A model generated the notes under the pieces. That model worked only from the letters and a program-made list of their open reading frames with translations, ran no database searches and had not been told where the DNA came from. From Cannabis sativa (taxonomy: Eukaryota; Streptophyta; Magnoliopsida; Rosales; Cannabaceae), in NCBI RefSeq assembly GCF_029168945.1, contig NC_083601.1:16582160-16646159 (forward strand): a stretch of DNA of 64,000 nucleotides, written 5' to 3'. Shown here one piece after another: positions 36,261 to 47,234 of the stretch (within the stretch, counting starts at the first letter, position 1; each line of letters opens with the position of its first letter). The position numbers and the translations under genes are program-made.

Positions 36261-38257
36261 CACTCATTTTTTTTTTTTTAAAAAAAAAGTAAATTATTAT
36301 GAAGTAGCTGGTGTGGGATTGCTTTTAGAATTAGAAAAGGTCGAGCATTTTTTAGGGAGATATTGTAGGAATCGAATATCCTAAAACATCATATAAAAGC
36401 ATATATATCCTAAATTATATGAGAAAACGTTGATTTTTACTACCTTCAAAGGACCACCCAAAAGTCACTAGGTTGGCCCCCTTTACCAAAAATAAAAAAA
36501 TTCACTAGGTTGGTGTAGTGGTGAGTAGGCCGGGGTTGTAAAATGGGGGAGATCACCAAGGTTCTACGTAGGCCTCAATCATTAAGCACCCAAATATATG
36601 TTACCAATATTGTGGTCACTTTATACAAAGGGCCGGCACGAGTAACTTGGATTGAGAATATCTCAATAAGAGTAACTAAAATCCATGCGCCTAGACTTCA
36701 TGAGCATTATTATTAACCATCAGTAGTTCTTATTATCTTTAATAGGTGGCGTCTTATAATTAATTAGTAATATTTCTTAAAATTTATTTTATATAATACT
36801 TAATTACACCAATAATAGTTAATTTCTTAAGTTAAATTTTCATAGAGACTAGCTAGCTTAAAATTACAAACAAGAAAAGAACTACTATATATATACTGGT
36901 TGGATAGTCTCAACATGATCAATGCAAACCAGCTGGCAAAGGTAGCTAGTTAGGATGTAAACATAAAAGTATGCAAATAAAACAGTACTGTGCCAATTGC
37001 ATGCTTATAGTTTATTATATTTAGCTACCTAGATCAGTCTAAAAGCAGTTCGTATGTGTCATCAACTTTTTTACATATTCACTGACTCGTCTATAATTCT
37101 ACATATATGTATATAATTGATATACAAGCCGCCAAAGGTTAGCTATAGCTACAGTAGTCGTCTTATTATTATAAAGCCTAGGCTTAATTAATTAATCTAT
37201 CATTCTTAATATTGTGTACAATTATTGACAAAACAAATAATGTAAATAATGGTCAAAGTAAAATAACTGCAGTTAATAATTGTTTATTTGAATTTTGCTT
37301 TCAATTCAAGCTTATAAATTATAATTCTGACTATATGGAATATGCATATATATGAAGACAATGTCTGAGACAAAAAGTACAATCCTCAAGGCGATGATCT
37401 CTCGTTACACCAAAAGCAGAAACTTTAATATGAATCATCACAATCATCATTACGTGTCTCAAGTTTAGGCACTGCTACCTGCTTTTCTACAGTTAATACT
37501 GGGATCTGGGATATATATATATATATAAATATATATAATATGTTTACAATATTGAAGCCCTACATTCTACGTACCCACTTAGCCACCATATATTTAACTA
37601 ATAATTCGGATTTTTTTTTGTTTTTTTTTCTTTCAGTACTGTTTGATCAATAAGTAAATATATATATATACACACATATAATAGCCTCGTGACACCTATC
37701 TAGCTAGTATATTGTCGATATACATAATAGAACACTTTTCAAAAAGAAAAAGGAAAAACATTATATATATATAGAACTGCTAAATACATATATATACTAA
37801 CATGTTTAAACTAATAATGGTCAAAATTTTGTCAGTAGCTAGAACGATCAAGTGAAATTCATATAAATATTAATTAAACAAAAACTTTTGTTATTTTATT
37901 AATTAATAGGTATATTTGAGGGATACATAACAATGAAATAACAACACAATTAATTAAGAGACCCACGATTTGGTTATCTCTAAATTCACACCCTAAGCTC
38001 CTAACACTCACTAAATTATTATTAGAATATAATAAATTACTCAGTCTAATACCGCACATGGACATACTAAATATTAAGCTATAAAAACATTATAACTCAA
38101 AACTTATTTCAAAAAAAAAAAAAAAGTAATTAACACCATAACGAAAGTTCTAATAAAATTCGGAGAGAGGTAGGTAGATGATGAAATGATGATAATAAGA
38201 CAGAGCAATATAAAATTTGAATAATTATAATAATAATAATAATAGATGATCTGATCC
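36261..38257. other. Intergenic DNA 3' of the GATA gene
   Basis: AT-rich, with microsatellites (for example TA runs near 37515 and 37660) and no frame I can support. The 3' UTR and polyadenylation site of the GATA gene (minus strand) should lie in the right-hand end, probably within the last few hundred bases, but no signal stands out. Confidence 0.5.
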
Positions 38258-39553
38258 TCATCCATGAACAAGACCATAAGATAGAGCCATTAAGAGGATA
38301 GCAGCGTCTCTTTCATCTTGAGGGAAAACTCGTTGAAATGCCGAAGTGTTCTTGCTCACACTTACTATCAGATCCTCAAAACAAACCTTGTTCTTCCTCC
38401 TTCCTCTAGATTGGCATCTTTTCTTGAATGGAACACAATTGTTATTATTATTATTATTAGTAGCAGTACTACTTTTTGATTTCTTTTCTTTATTAGTATT
38501 CTTCATAGATGGTTTGTCCACCGGAACAACTGTTCCGTTGGTGGATCCCGCGGCCGCAGCAGCCGCGGCAGCCATTGCCCTTCTCGCCTTCCTTTGTCGA
38601 ATTCCACAAGCATTGCAAAGAGACTGCAACCCCAACATATAATATACAAATTAACATCTTAGAATATAGATTAATATGTAACATAATAATAAACTAATAA
38701 TAATTGTATGTATATATATTTGTTTAAATATATACCTTAGGGCCTCTTGGACCACTTCTCCAAAGAGGGGTTTTGGTGGTGTTACAGTCAGAACAAACCC
38801 TAATGATTGTGGCGTTGTTGTTTGAGGAATTAGAACTGGTGCTGTGATCAGTAGGCGATCCAGGATGCTTGATATTGATCTTCATCACATGAGGTTGTGG
38901 TGGTGGCTGTGGTTCGAAGTTTTGATCATGATCAGTAGTAGTAGAAGTGATGAAATTTGTAGTTGATATGTCATCATTACTGGCTGTTTGATCCGAATTG
39001 TTATTATTATTAGTGATCATCTTTCTCATCATCCTCATCTTTGAAGACATCCACTTAACCGAATTGATATTATTCTCATCATGGCTGTTGTGATATTTCA
39101 TATCGTAATTGATATGATGATGATGATGATCTTCAGTAGTAGTGGTAGTAGTAGTAGCAATGCTTAATTTCAAATCATGATTATTATTATCAAATAATAA
39201 TTCATGATTTTCTTCAGCTCTTGGATGATGATGGTCACGTGATGATGATCCAACGTGATCAGCCTGTAAAAAGATCATATATGATTAATAAATATTATTA
39301 ATTAAATCCGATTTCATGCATATAAGTAAAGTTGATATAGATATATATATACCGGTTGGAGTTGAAATTGTTTTGTCTCCCTGGTATAGAGAAAATTCCC
39401 TTGATCTTGAGCTGGATTATTCATCATGAAAGGATGAGGACATGATGATGAGAGAGATAAGGATGAAGAAGTTTGATCTTCTTTAAGGTCAACAAAATAA
39501 GGTGATAAATTATTATTAATATTGCTATTATGGTAAGAAGAAGGAAGATCCAT
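38258..39553 (-). CDS. GNC/CGA1-like: B-class GATA transcription factor with LLM domain (three exons)
   Basis: A nuclear DNA-binding protein of the GNC/CGA1 (GATA21/22) group, which in other plants promotes greening and acts downstream of cytokinin, light and nitrogen. Exons: 39553-39353, 39263-38736, 38623-38258; all introns are GT-AG and phase 0; product 364 residues, close to the family size. The type-IV zinc finger is C-x2-C-x18-C-x2-C (Cys 224, 227, 246, 249), and intron 2 splits it after GPRGPK. A basic stretch follows, then Ala, Asn and Lys-rich runs and KKRCQSRGRRKNK. The C-terminal LLM domain has Leu353-Leu354-Met355 in AAILLMALSYGLVHG. The start was chosen at MDLPSSYHN because family members begin with a similar short acidic segment (VDLKEDQ). 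No defect is seen, so I expect it to be functional. Confidence 0.93.
38624..38735 (-). other. GATA gene intron 2 (inside the zinc finger)
   Basis: 112 bp, from GTATATATTT to GGGGTTGCAG on the minus strand, AT-rich. Its position between the third and fourth Cys-loop segments joins GPK to SLCNAC and rebuilds the finger exactly. Confidence 0.92.
39264..39352 (-). other. GATA gene intron 1
   Basis: 89 bp, from GTATATATAT to CTTTTTACAG on the minus strand. Its short length is normal for plants. Splicing joins QLQP to ADHVG in frame. Confidence 0.9.
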
Positions 39554-40150
39554 TAGGGCAAAATTCAAAGAGCTATAACTATAGAGAGGGATCAAAAAGA
39601 AAATTATAAAAAATGGAATTGGAAGAACATATATGTATTTGTGTAGTACTTTCCAACAATATTGGTGGATCAAACTATAGCTAGAAATTTGAGATGGAAA
39701 AATAATATGGTCATGAGAGAGAGAGAGAGATGATGATGATGGCAAAAGGGCCTAAGCAGTGTAGTGGTAAAACTCTTTTAAAGGATCGAGATCAGAGGGC
39801 CAGAGAGAGAGAGAAAGAGGCGTGTGTAAGGGATTCACGTGAGTTCATATATGAGATGAGAGAAGCCAATGAACAAAATAACAAAGAAAGAGTTTTTTAA
39901 AAAAAGACAAAAGAAAAAGAGATAAACCAAAGAGATGTGTGGAAAGCTAGTAAGAGAGACCCCATTGCACAAAAACCCTATCTGTAATGTAACACTATTA
40001 TAATTTCAAATACTCGATCGATCCCCACACATATAGTATAATATTATAAGAAGCCCTAGTTAGCTTAGCCGCAATATATATATATCTCTATAATACTTTA
40101 CTTGCATTATCATCACAATATAACCAAACGCGCGGCGCCTAGCTTCCATC
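39554..40150 (-). promoter_or_regulatory. 5' UTR and proximal promoter region of the GATA gene
   Basis: Upstream of the start on the minus strand: a CT-rich tract (39716-39731, GA repeat on the plus strand) and a further GA-rich run at about 39800-39820, typical of plant 5' leaders. The frame stays open from 39745 to the chosen start, but the predicted extension is hydrophobic and unlike the family. TATA-like runs at about 40075-40095 could be the core promoter. Assignments are by position only. Confidence 0.45.
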
Positions 40151-42309
40151 CTGGCCACACAAAATTAGCTAAGGATATATATATAGATATATATATTCCA
40201 CACAAACACATATGATCACAATATCATATGATAATTACTAATATATATTACTGATTAATTTAATAATATTAATATATTATATGATCAGATCATGATAAAT
40301 TTTCTCTTTTTTTTTTGTATGTACTTTATTGATTTGATACTTCATTCGATTAGTTATCAATGAGTAACATGTTGTCTATTAATAATTAAGTAAGTAATTT
40401 ATGGCCTTCTTTTATTCTTGTTTTCAGTTAAGACCTACTCATGGAGAACCCAAACTTAGAGTTTGAATAGTAATTATATATTGGATATGAATAATGCAGG
40501 CCGTGACCACTGACCACTGTCTAGTACTGTCTACATAACACCTAATTTATATAAATTTATTTATATATATTTTGACACTAGATACCAATGTATACTACTG
40601 TGAGCGTGTCAGTCTTGTGATGCTTAAAATACTGAGATAATAACACTGTTTTATTTTTTATTCATCCAAATTATCCATATATATATTTCAATATGTCCAA
40701 GGAAATTAAACAAAACCATATATAATTTCTCTAAAGTTAGTATTATACATAAATGTTTAATTATCATATTGTCGTTCAAATAATTTCTTAATAAAATTTA
40801 TACCAGACATATTAATTAATGGTACTGCGTGTGGGAAAACATGCATGCATGGAATTTGATCCAACGTCTTTAATTAATTTTAACCTAATCCAAAAGAAAA
40901 TAATTCTTAATTAATAGCTCAAAAGAAAGCTATAATTAATATTTATTTCTCTAAATTTTGCATCTAATGATAATCTCTTAAAATTAAATCATCAATTTCT
41001 TAATTTCTCTTTCTTTTTTTGTAAGGTTAAATTTATTCTTTCTCTAAAAAAAAAAATCAAAGCTCTCTCAACGCCTTCTATTAATTTTACAGAAGAGATA
41101 TATTGATTATGCAAATAATATGTATACTAGGTATAAATAACATGTAATGCATGTCTAGTTAGAGATATTAAACTTGCTATTACCTAAGTATTATTTTAAA
41201 TAATATATAATATTAAAAATTAAATTAAATTTAATTCAATTCAATTATAATTTTAAATATATAAAAAATTTAATCTAGTTTTTTGAATTTATTTATAAAA
41301 AATATATACAATTATAATTTTATTAAACAATAAAATAAGTAAATAATTTTAGATTTTAAAAACAATATAATTAATAAATTTTTTATAAATAAAATATGAT
41401 TATTTAATTGAATTAATGTCTAATTTAAATTTAAATTAAGATAAATATAAAAAAAATATAATTTTTTAAATTTTGTTGATACTTTTAAATAATTATCTAA
41501 GTTATATTTTAATAAATAAATTAAATTTAGATATTTAATTTTTTTTTCAAAAAATAATAATTAATAACTGATTTAATAGTATTAATTTAATTAACGGTTA
41601 AATTTTAACGAAAAATTAATACAAAAGAATCGTTAAACCAATAATTTATGTTAAATATTCACATTTAATCATTTTTTTAGTTACAATTTAGGTTAAAATA
41701 TTTAGTCCAAACAAAAATTTGTAGTTAATTTGAAGGTATCACCAACAATAGTGAAATTAATTTGTGTTGACTAATGAGAAATTTGCTAAATTAACCATTT
41801 TAAATATTAAAATTAGTAAAATAATCTCACTTAATTTACTCTATGCAATCATGAGAGCCACACATTGTAAATATATAGCAATTTTGTGACTATAATGGTC
41901 GTTTATGGTCGCACAGTATAATTCATAGTTGTTTTAATTTGCTACCATAAAAGATTATTTTGCTAATAAAAATTTTCATAAACGCTATTTTTACAAATTA
42001 AGATGTAATCATGCACTATATATCATACTTTTTTTTTTTTGTTGAATGGCTATATATCAGACTTAATGTAAATAGCTACAAAGGTTAAAAAATAGGTAAG
42101 AGCTAATTTTTTTTAAAAAAAAACACATTCAATAGATGAGCTAATAAAATAGCTCAAAAATTTACCTTATAGTATTTAGCTAAATATATAGCTAAGAGTT
42201 GTATTAGTTTTAGTGCTTAACTATATTTTTTTTATTATTTTTATAATGTATTATATTTAATTGTAAGTGTAAAAATAAATAAATAATATGTAATATATAA
42301 TATTTAATT
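40151..42309. other. Intergenic DNA upstream of the GATA gene
   Basis: Very AT-rich, with many homopolymer and TA runs. I see no coding frame, repeat termini or structured element I can support here. Distal promoter elements of the GATA gene may lie within it. Confidence 0.5.
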
Positions 42310-43942
42310 CACTACAAGAAAATAATTCAATACCGGCGAAATTAATACTGGCAGAGCCAAACCACCGGTATTAATTACGTTATTACCGGCGAAAAAGGTT
42401 ATCCGCCGGTAATACTTTTTAAAAATTTAATAAATTATATTAATACCGGAAGATAGGAAGTATTACGAGCGGAATATCCGTCTCTAATACTTTGGGCGGT
42501 AATTTGACTGCCAAATTTAAAAAGACTAATACCGGCAGATTATTAGAGGCGGAATCCACCGGTATTAATAAGGGATTCTGACTGTTTCTTGATTATCAGC
42601 GGAACCCCAATTAATACCGGGGGTCCCGCCGGTAATAAAACACTATAAAAGCCCCCCTCTTAAGTCTGAAAATATTTTCCACTTCCCCTATTTTCTTCCC
42701 CCACCCGATCACCTCCCATCCCTTCCGCCCTTAAGAGGTTGGTTTTATATTTTTATTAATTTTACTTTTCGTCTTTTGAAATTTTTATAATTGGTATATT
42801 AATTTATATATATGTGTATAGTTGATAGTGTAAATTATAAGTGTAATTTTATTTATATATATTATATGTATATATATGTGTTGTATATTTATATATAATA
42901 TATACAATGTATATACAGTATAATATATGTGTGTAAATATGTAAAAAAAAAAATTATTTTGATTTTTTATTTGTAATAATATAAATATTATGCAATAGTA
43001 ATTGTAATTTATAGGGTTAATTATTTAATTTTGTTAACAAATGTTATGTTATTAATTTCTTAAAAAAATTTACAAAATTATAAAATTGTCACATAATTGA
43101 TTATTTAATTATTTTTAAAGAATTTAGTAAAAAAAATTAGAATAAAAATATATTAAGTATTGAAAAAATTATTTATAATTAATTTTTTTTAACTATAATT
43201 ATATAAATGTAAATATATATAAATAATTTTTATCTATATAAAAAATTAAAAAAAAATATTTTCATGTAAATAATTAAATAAGATTTTATAATCTAAATTA
43301 TAATTCTTTTAATAATAAAGATTTAAGTTAGGAAATTTCTTTTATAAAATAATTACTTAAAAATTAAATATAAAAATTATAATTTATAAATAATTACAAA
43401 TAAATATTAATAATAATAATTTAATTTCTTTTGAATAAAAAAATATTAATAAATGAAAAATTTATTGTAATCATTACTTTAAAAATAAATATAAAAATAA
43501 AAAAAAAAATATTTTCATGTATAAAATTAAATAATTTTTTAAGATTTAAATTATAATTTTTTTAGGAATAAAGATTTAATATAGAAAAAAAAATTATAAA
43601 TAATATTTCTTTAAAAATTAAAAAAAAAATTAATAAATTAATAATATAATAATATATAATTAATGTTAATAATGTAATAATTTATAAAAAATTGTGTAAT
43701 TAATATTAAAATAATAATATAAATCTTTTTGAATAATAAATTTTTAATATAGTTAAAAATAAAAGTAATAATATTATAAATTTTACATGGTGAATAATAA
43801 TTTGTCTAAATAAGTAATAATGCATGATTTTTTTTAAAAAAATATCATAAAATAGCATAAGATATCTTAACTATAGCATAAAATTTTATCATTTAATTTT
43901 TCTTTAAACTATAAAATCTTATATGCCTTTATAAAATTTTAG

Positions 43943-44113
43943 ATGACAATCGACAAGTCTTGGACCACATTGCAAAATCGTAGATGTCCACAATATTGGA
44001 ATGGTCTAAATGCATTTTTAGAGATGGCCTCGAAATGTAAATATTGTGACGGTAGAATTAGGTGCCCTTGTGTAATATGTGTGAATAATAGGTTCAAACT
44101 TTACCTGTTGTAA
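43943..44113 (+). pseudogene. CACTA transposase-associated domain, N-terminal fragment
   Basis: A 56-codon frame starting MTIDKSW, containing PQYWNGLNAFLEMA and RIRCPCVICVNNRF. This is the transposase-associated domain (Pfam Transpos_assoc type) found at the N terminus of plant CACTA TNP2 proteins: DKSW..L.NR....YW.GL..F..FA followed by a Cys-rich RCPC..C.N. The frame closes at a TAA right after the domain, where intact proteins continue. The next pieces of the gene lie just downstream in another frame. Confidence 0.8.
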
Positions 44114-44139
44114 AAGCACACATATTCGATTAGGGTTTT

Positions 44140-44566
44140 TTGGCTAGTTACGAGAAGTTGACTTACCACGGGGAAGCAGAATCTAGCGCCACTAATGTAG
44201 TCAATGACCATGATGGCGCTGATGATGACCCTGAAATTGACGAGATGATTCCGATAGTGGATGACTTCCTTCAGCCATCATTTGAAATGGATGATAATGA
44301 TAAATCCAAGGACACTACCAATGCAAGACATGATTTGAAGAAGTTAGGAGTCAGAGAATGGTTGTAGATTTATGAAGATGAGAGGGAGAAGCTGTTGAAA
44401 TCGCATGCACCTTACGTTCTTAAACCTGATGATAGGCTCCAATTATGTAAATTTATAAGAGATGTGAAATTTCCCGATGGCTTTTGTTCGAATTTAAAAA
44501 AGAAAGTAAATGAAAATTTAGCAAATGTTATCGGGTTGAAGTCACACGACTGTCATGTAATAATGT
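44140..44566 (+). pseudogene. TNP2-like CACTA transposase, middle fragment
   Basis: An open stretch from 44140 with one in-frame stop at 44365-44367. The first part is acidic (DDDPEIDEMIPIVDDF). After the stop comes YVLKPDDRLQLCKFIRDVKFPDGF followed by GLKSHDCHV, a signature that in plant TNP2 proteins comes shortly before the DUF4218 domain. The large catalytic core expected between the acidic part and this signature (Transposase_21 type) is missing, so the element was internally deleted and could not have transposed itself. The fragment stops where the palindromic insertion begins. Confidence 0.8.
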
Positions 44567-44810
44567 TGTAACGTCCTCGCTTCAAGTCACAGAATGAATG
44601 ACTCTTATACACGAGTACGTCACTCTGGCTGCTTCATAGAAGTTTTCTCAGGAAGCGTGCAAGTGAGGACAAAGCACGCTGGAAACACTCGTGTTGGTTT
44701 GTAGGGTCATTCATCATTCCATGAAGCAGCCAAAGTGGCGTACTCGTGTATAAGAGTCATCATTCCGTGGGTGTAAGGGCACAATAGAGGCTTGAAGCGG
44801 GGACGTTACA
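44567..44810. mobile_element. 244-bp palindromic insertion inside the CACTA transposase gene
   Basis: It begins TGTAACGTCCTCGCTTCAAG and ends with nearly its exact inverse. A further long inverted match lies inside (ACTCTTATACACGAGTACG at about 44602 against the inverse at about 44735). Flanks are AATGT and AATGC, an imperfect 5-bp duplication, and removing the insert restores the transposase context. The TG...CA ends and TGTAACG start recall the gypsy LTR termini of A and B. It could be a fold-back made from LTR sequence or an unusual MITE. Confidence 0.75.
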
Positions 44811-44811
44811 A

Positions 44812-45132
44812 ATGCAACGATTACTCTTTGTTGGTGTTTGGAAGTTTCTCCCAAACTCTATATCGACCACCATTTCTGAATTGTGTAACTTTTTCAGTAA
44901 AATTTGTTCGAAGACTATAAATGTTAAAGACATGGAGGTTGCTCAACAATACCTTATTTTAATATTGTGTAAAATGGAGTCGATATTTCCTCCAGTATTT
45001 GTTGACATAATGATTCATCTAGTCCTTAATTTTCCTAAAGAAGCAATTTTGACTGGACCTATTTTTATGAGGTGGATGTATCCATTTGAAAGGTACATGA
45101 AAAAATTAAAGATCAAATTGTACAAAAAATGA
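44812..45132 (+). pseudogene. TNP2-like CACTA transposase, DUF4218 fragment
   Basis: A 106-codon frame resuming directly after the insertion with QRLL, the natural continuation of the DCHV signature. It includes ISELCNFFSKIC, MESIFPPVFVDIMIHLVLNFPKEA and FMRWMYPFERYMKKLK, the hallmarks of the DUF4218 domain of plant CACTA transposases (FPP.FFD.M.HL..HL..EA...GP...RWMYPFER.L..LK). The frame closes soon after that motif, so the C-terminal part of the protein is lost. It is a relic, with no evidence of expression. Confidence 0.85.
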
Positions 45133-45194
45133 AGGTAAAACACATTAAGTTTAATGTTGCAAATATTTAATTTCAATGAATACATAATTCTTTA

Positions 45195-46126
45195 ACAAAT
45201 ATTATTTGTTTGTAGTATTTGTACGATATTGATGGCAATCCAGAGCCTAAAAAAGTGATGCGAACTATCATGAGATGAAGAGAAGGTATTATGAGAGAAA
45301 GAATATCAAGCACACTCACTTTCAGGAACATTATTCTGGGGATCCAGATGATTTGGAAAGTGTTATCAATGTTGTACCTGATCACTGCTCTACAGAGAGC
45401 TGGAAGTAAATTATTGAATTATTTTTGAGCCCAAAGTTTATTGTGAGATCAAATCAAAACAAGAAACATAGAAAGGAAATGAAGTATTGTCCTCGCAAGG
45501 CACAAAGTTGGTGGCAGCGTCTCATAATGAATTTGTAAGTAAAATTATTAACTTTCTATGAGCAATTTTTTTTACAAATAACACAAACTAACCCTATTTT
45601 TGAACAGGACGTCCCTGAAAACTATGCAATTCATACTTGGAAAAAATGTCACCTTAAAAAAGGAACAGAAGACACTTGGATTAGCGAGACATGTAGAGAA
45701 TTACATGTAAGTTTCAAATTTTTATTTTATAATATTTTTAAAATGAATGCATGAAGTTATTATTGTGTTTCTAATATTTTATTTGATCAGGAGCAAATGC
45801 TTGAAGAGGTTGCTAGCATGATGGGAACAGAAAATGATTCCAACAATGGATCTTCTAGCAAATACAAGCAACTTCAAGCTATGAGTAAAGTTCTTAGGAG
45901 TCGGTCGGACTATCAAAGAGGAGTGGGTTATAAATTGAAAGACAGCTCGGAAACAAGTTCCCGTACTCAAAGTCAAACTCAATCACAAGGCCCTTCTCCA
46001 TCCATTAGTCTGGAAGATATGGGAGTCTCTGCTGAGTTTATGTTAAAAATACGTGATAAGATTGATCAGTCTGACACCTCTAGTGACCCTTCTCTACATG
46101 ACTCATGGTTTGAAAATTTTTTATAA
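45195..46126 (+). pseudogene. Second CACTA gene, Transposase_24-like, broken
   Basis: Coding traces in several pieces. About 45415-45535 has SNQNKKHRKEMKYCPRKAQSW, comparable to the N.NR.K....H..GS.SF segment of plant Transposase_24 proteins. About 45608-45708 has IHTWKKCHLKKGTEDTWISE, and 45791-46126 has HEQMLEEV and YKQLQAMSKVLRSRSDYQRG followed by a Ser/Thr/Gln-rich stretch. AG at 45787-45790 and GT-like positions near 45708 suggest an intron between the last two pieces. Stops and frame changes break the earlier part. In this superfamily the second gene encodes a DNA-binding partner of the transposase. Confidence 0.65.
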
Positions 46127-46179
46127 AATTTTTTACCATCACAACACAGCAAGGTAGTGCGTCCACTTCGACCCCTTGT

Positions 46180-46761
46180 CCAATGTCAATGCCACAACAA
46201 CAACAACAACAACAACAGCCACAATCGCCTCAGATGCCTCAGTTCTTTCAACAACAACAACAAAATTCTCCCAACATGTCTGCTGGCTCCTCACAATTGC
46301 CCCAATTACCTTAGATGTTCGGGCATCCCTCACAGTCTCCTCTTATATTTTTTTCGGATGCCACAGGAGGATCTCAGACACAACAACCTATGGTTGGCCA
46401 TTTTGGAGGCTCATCCCAACAACAATACCCTATGTATGGTCAATTTAGCTCATTCTAACAACAGCCGGTGTACGGCCAATTTGGGTCATTATTGCAGCAA
46501 CAACCTGTGTATGGTCAAATGGGAGGATCTCCACAACAACCTATGTATGGTCAGATTTTCAGTAATCAGCAACAACAATAACCTACTTTGGTTCGTCCGC
46601 AGACTCGACAATTTGTGGAGATCTTACCTACGCAACAATCTAGACAATCTTATTACCCTACCCCGCTGGCTCCTCAATCTCGTGATAATCACGAAGGTTC
46701 AAGACTTAGCTCGAATGCAGATGATTTTATAGAATTTACTAATCTGAACAATGATAATTAG
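46180..46761 (+). pseudogene. Gln-rich C-terminal region of the second CACTA gene
   Basis: In the frame of the CAACAACAA run the sequence encodes a Gln/Pro/Met-rich tail with repeated YGQ motifs (QPMYGQ, QPVYGQ and similar), interrupted by several stops. It follows the 45791-46126 frame after a short break. Longer frames in this interval are out-of-frame readings of the CAA repeat and are not genes. Confidence 0.55.
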
Positions 46762-47234
46762 GTTTTTTAATTAAGTAAATTTTTATGTTTTAAAGTTTAT
46801 TTTAAGACAATTTTATAACTTTATTTAAGATAATAATATATATTGTTATGGATATTAATATTAATGTTTGATTTCTTAAACCCTAATCAATATTAATGTT
46901 TGGTTTCTTAAATTTAAATTCTAATTAATAATATATTTCTATAATAATTATTATATATAATATATGATATTATAGTTATTATATATAATTATAATTATTA
47001 AAAATTGAAAATAAAAAAATTTATATAAAAATATTAATACCGGCGGAACTCACCGCTATTAATCTGCCGGTATTAATATTATTATCGGTAGATATCTATT
47101 TTGGTAGCTAATATTAATATTAGCGACCAATTATTACAGTGGATAATTATCGGCGGATTCCGCCGATAATACTCAATACCAGTAGAATCCTTAATTAGTA
47201 TCGGGGGACGTCTCCACTCTTGATTGTAGTGATT

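Larger units (their letters stand above)
42310..47231 (+). mobile_element. CACTA (En/Spm) transposon, decayed
   Basis: Ends are CACTACAAGAAAA at 42310 and, inverted, CACTACAATCAAGAG at 47231, with a 3-bp duplication ATT (42307-42309 and 47232-47234). Both subterminal regions (about 42335-42640 and 47035-47215) are dense in TACCGGCGG/CCGCCGGTA motifs, the usual transposase-binding arrays. Inside are remnants of two genes in the usual order, TNP2-like then Transposase_24-like. Length is 4922 bp, including a 244-bp palindromic insertion. Confidence 0.92.

Noticed and set aside
38346..38697. Plus-strand frames opposite GATA exon 3
   Set aside because: They are antisense shadows of a well-supported exon.
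46157..46732. 191-codon frame rich in Asn and Leu
   Set aside because: It is the shifted reading of the CAA repeat; the Gln-rich frame fits the CACTA second gene.
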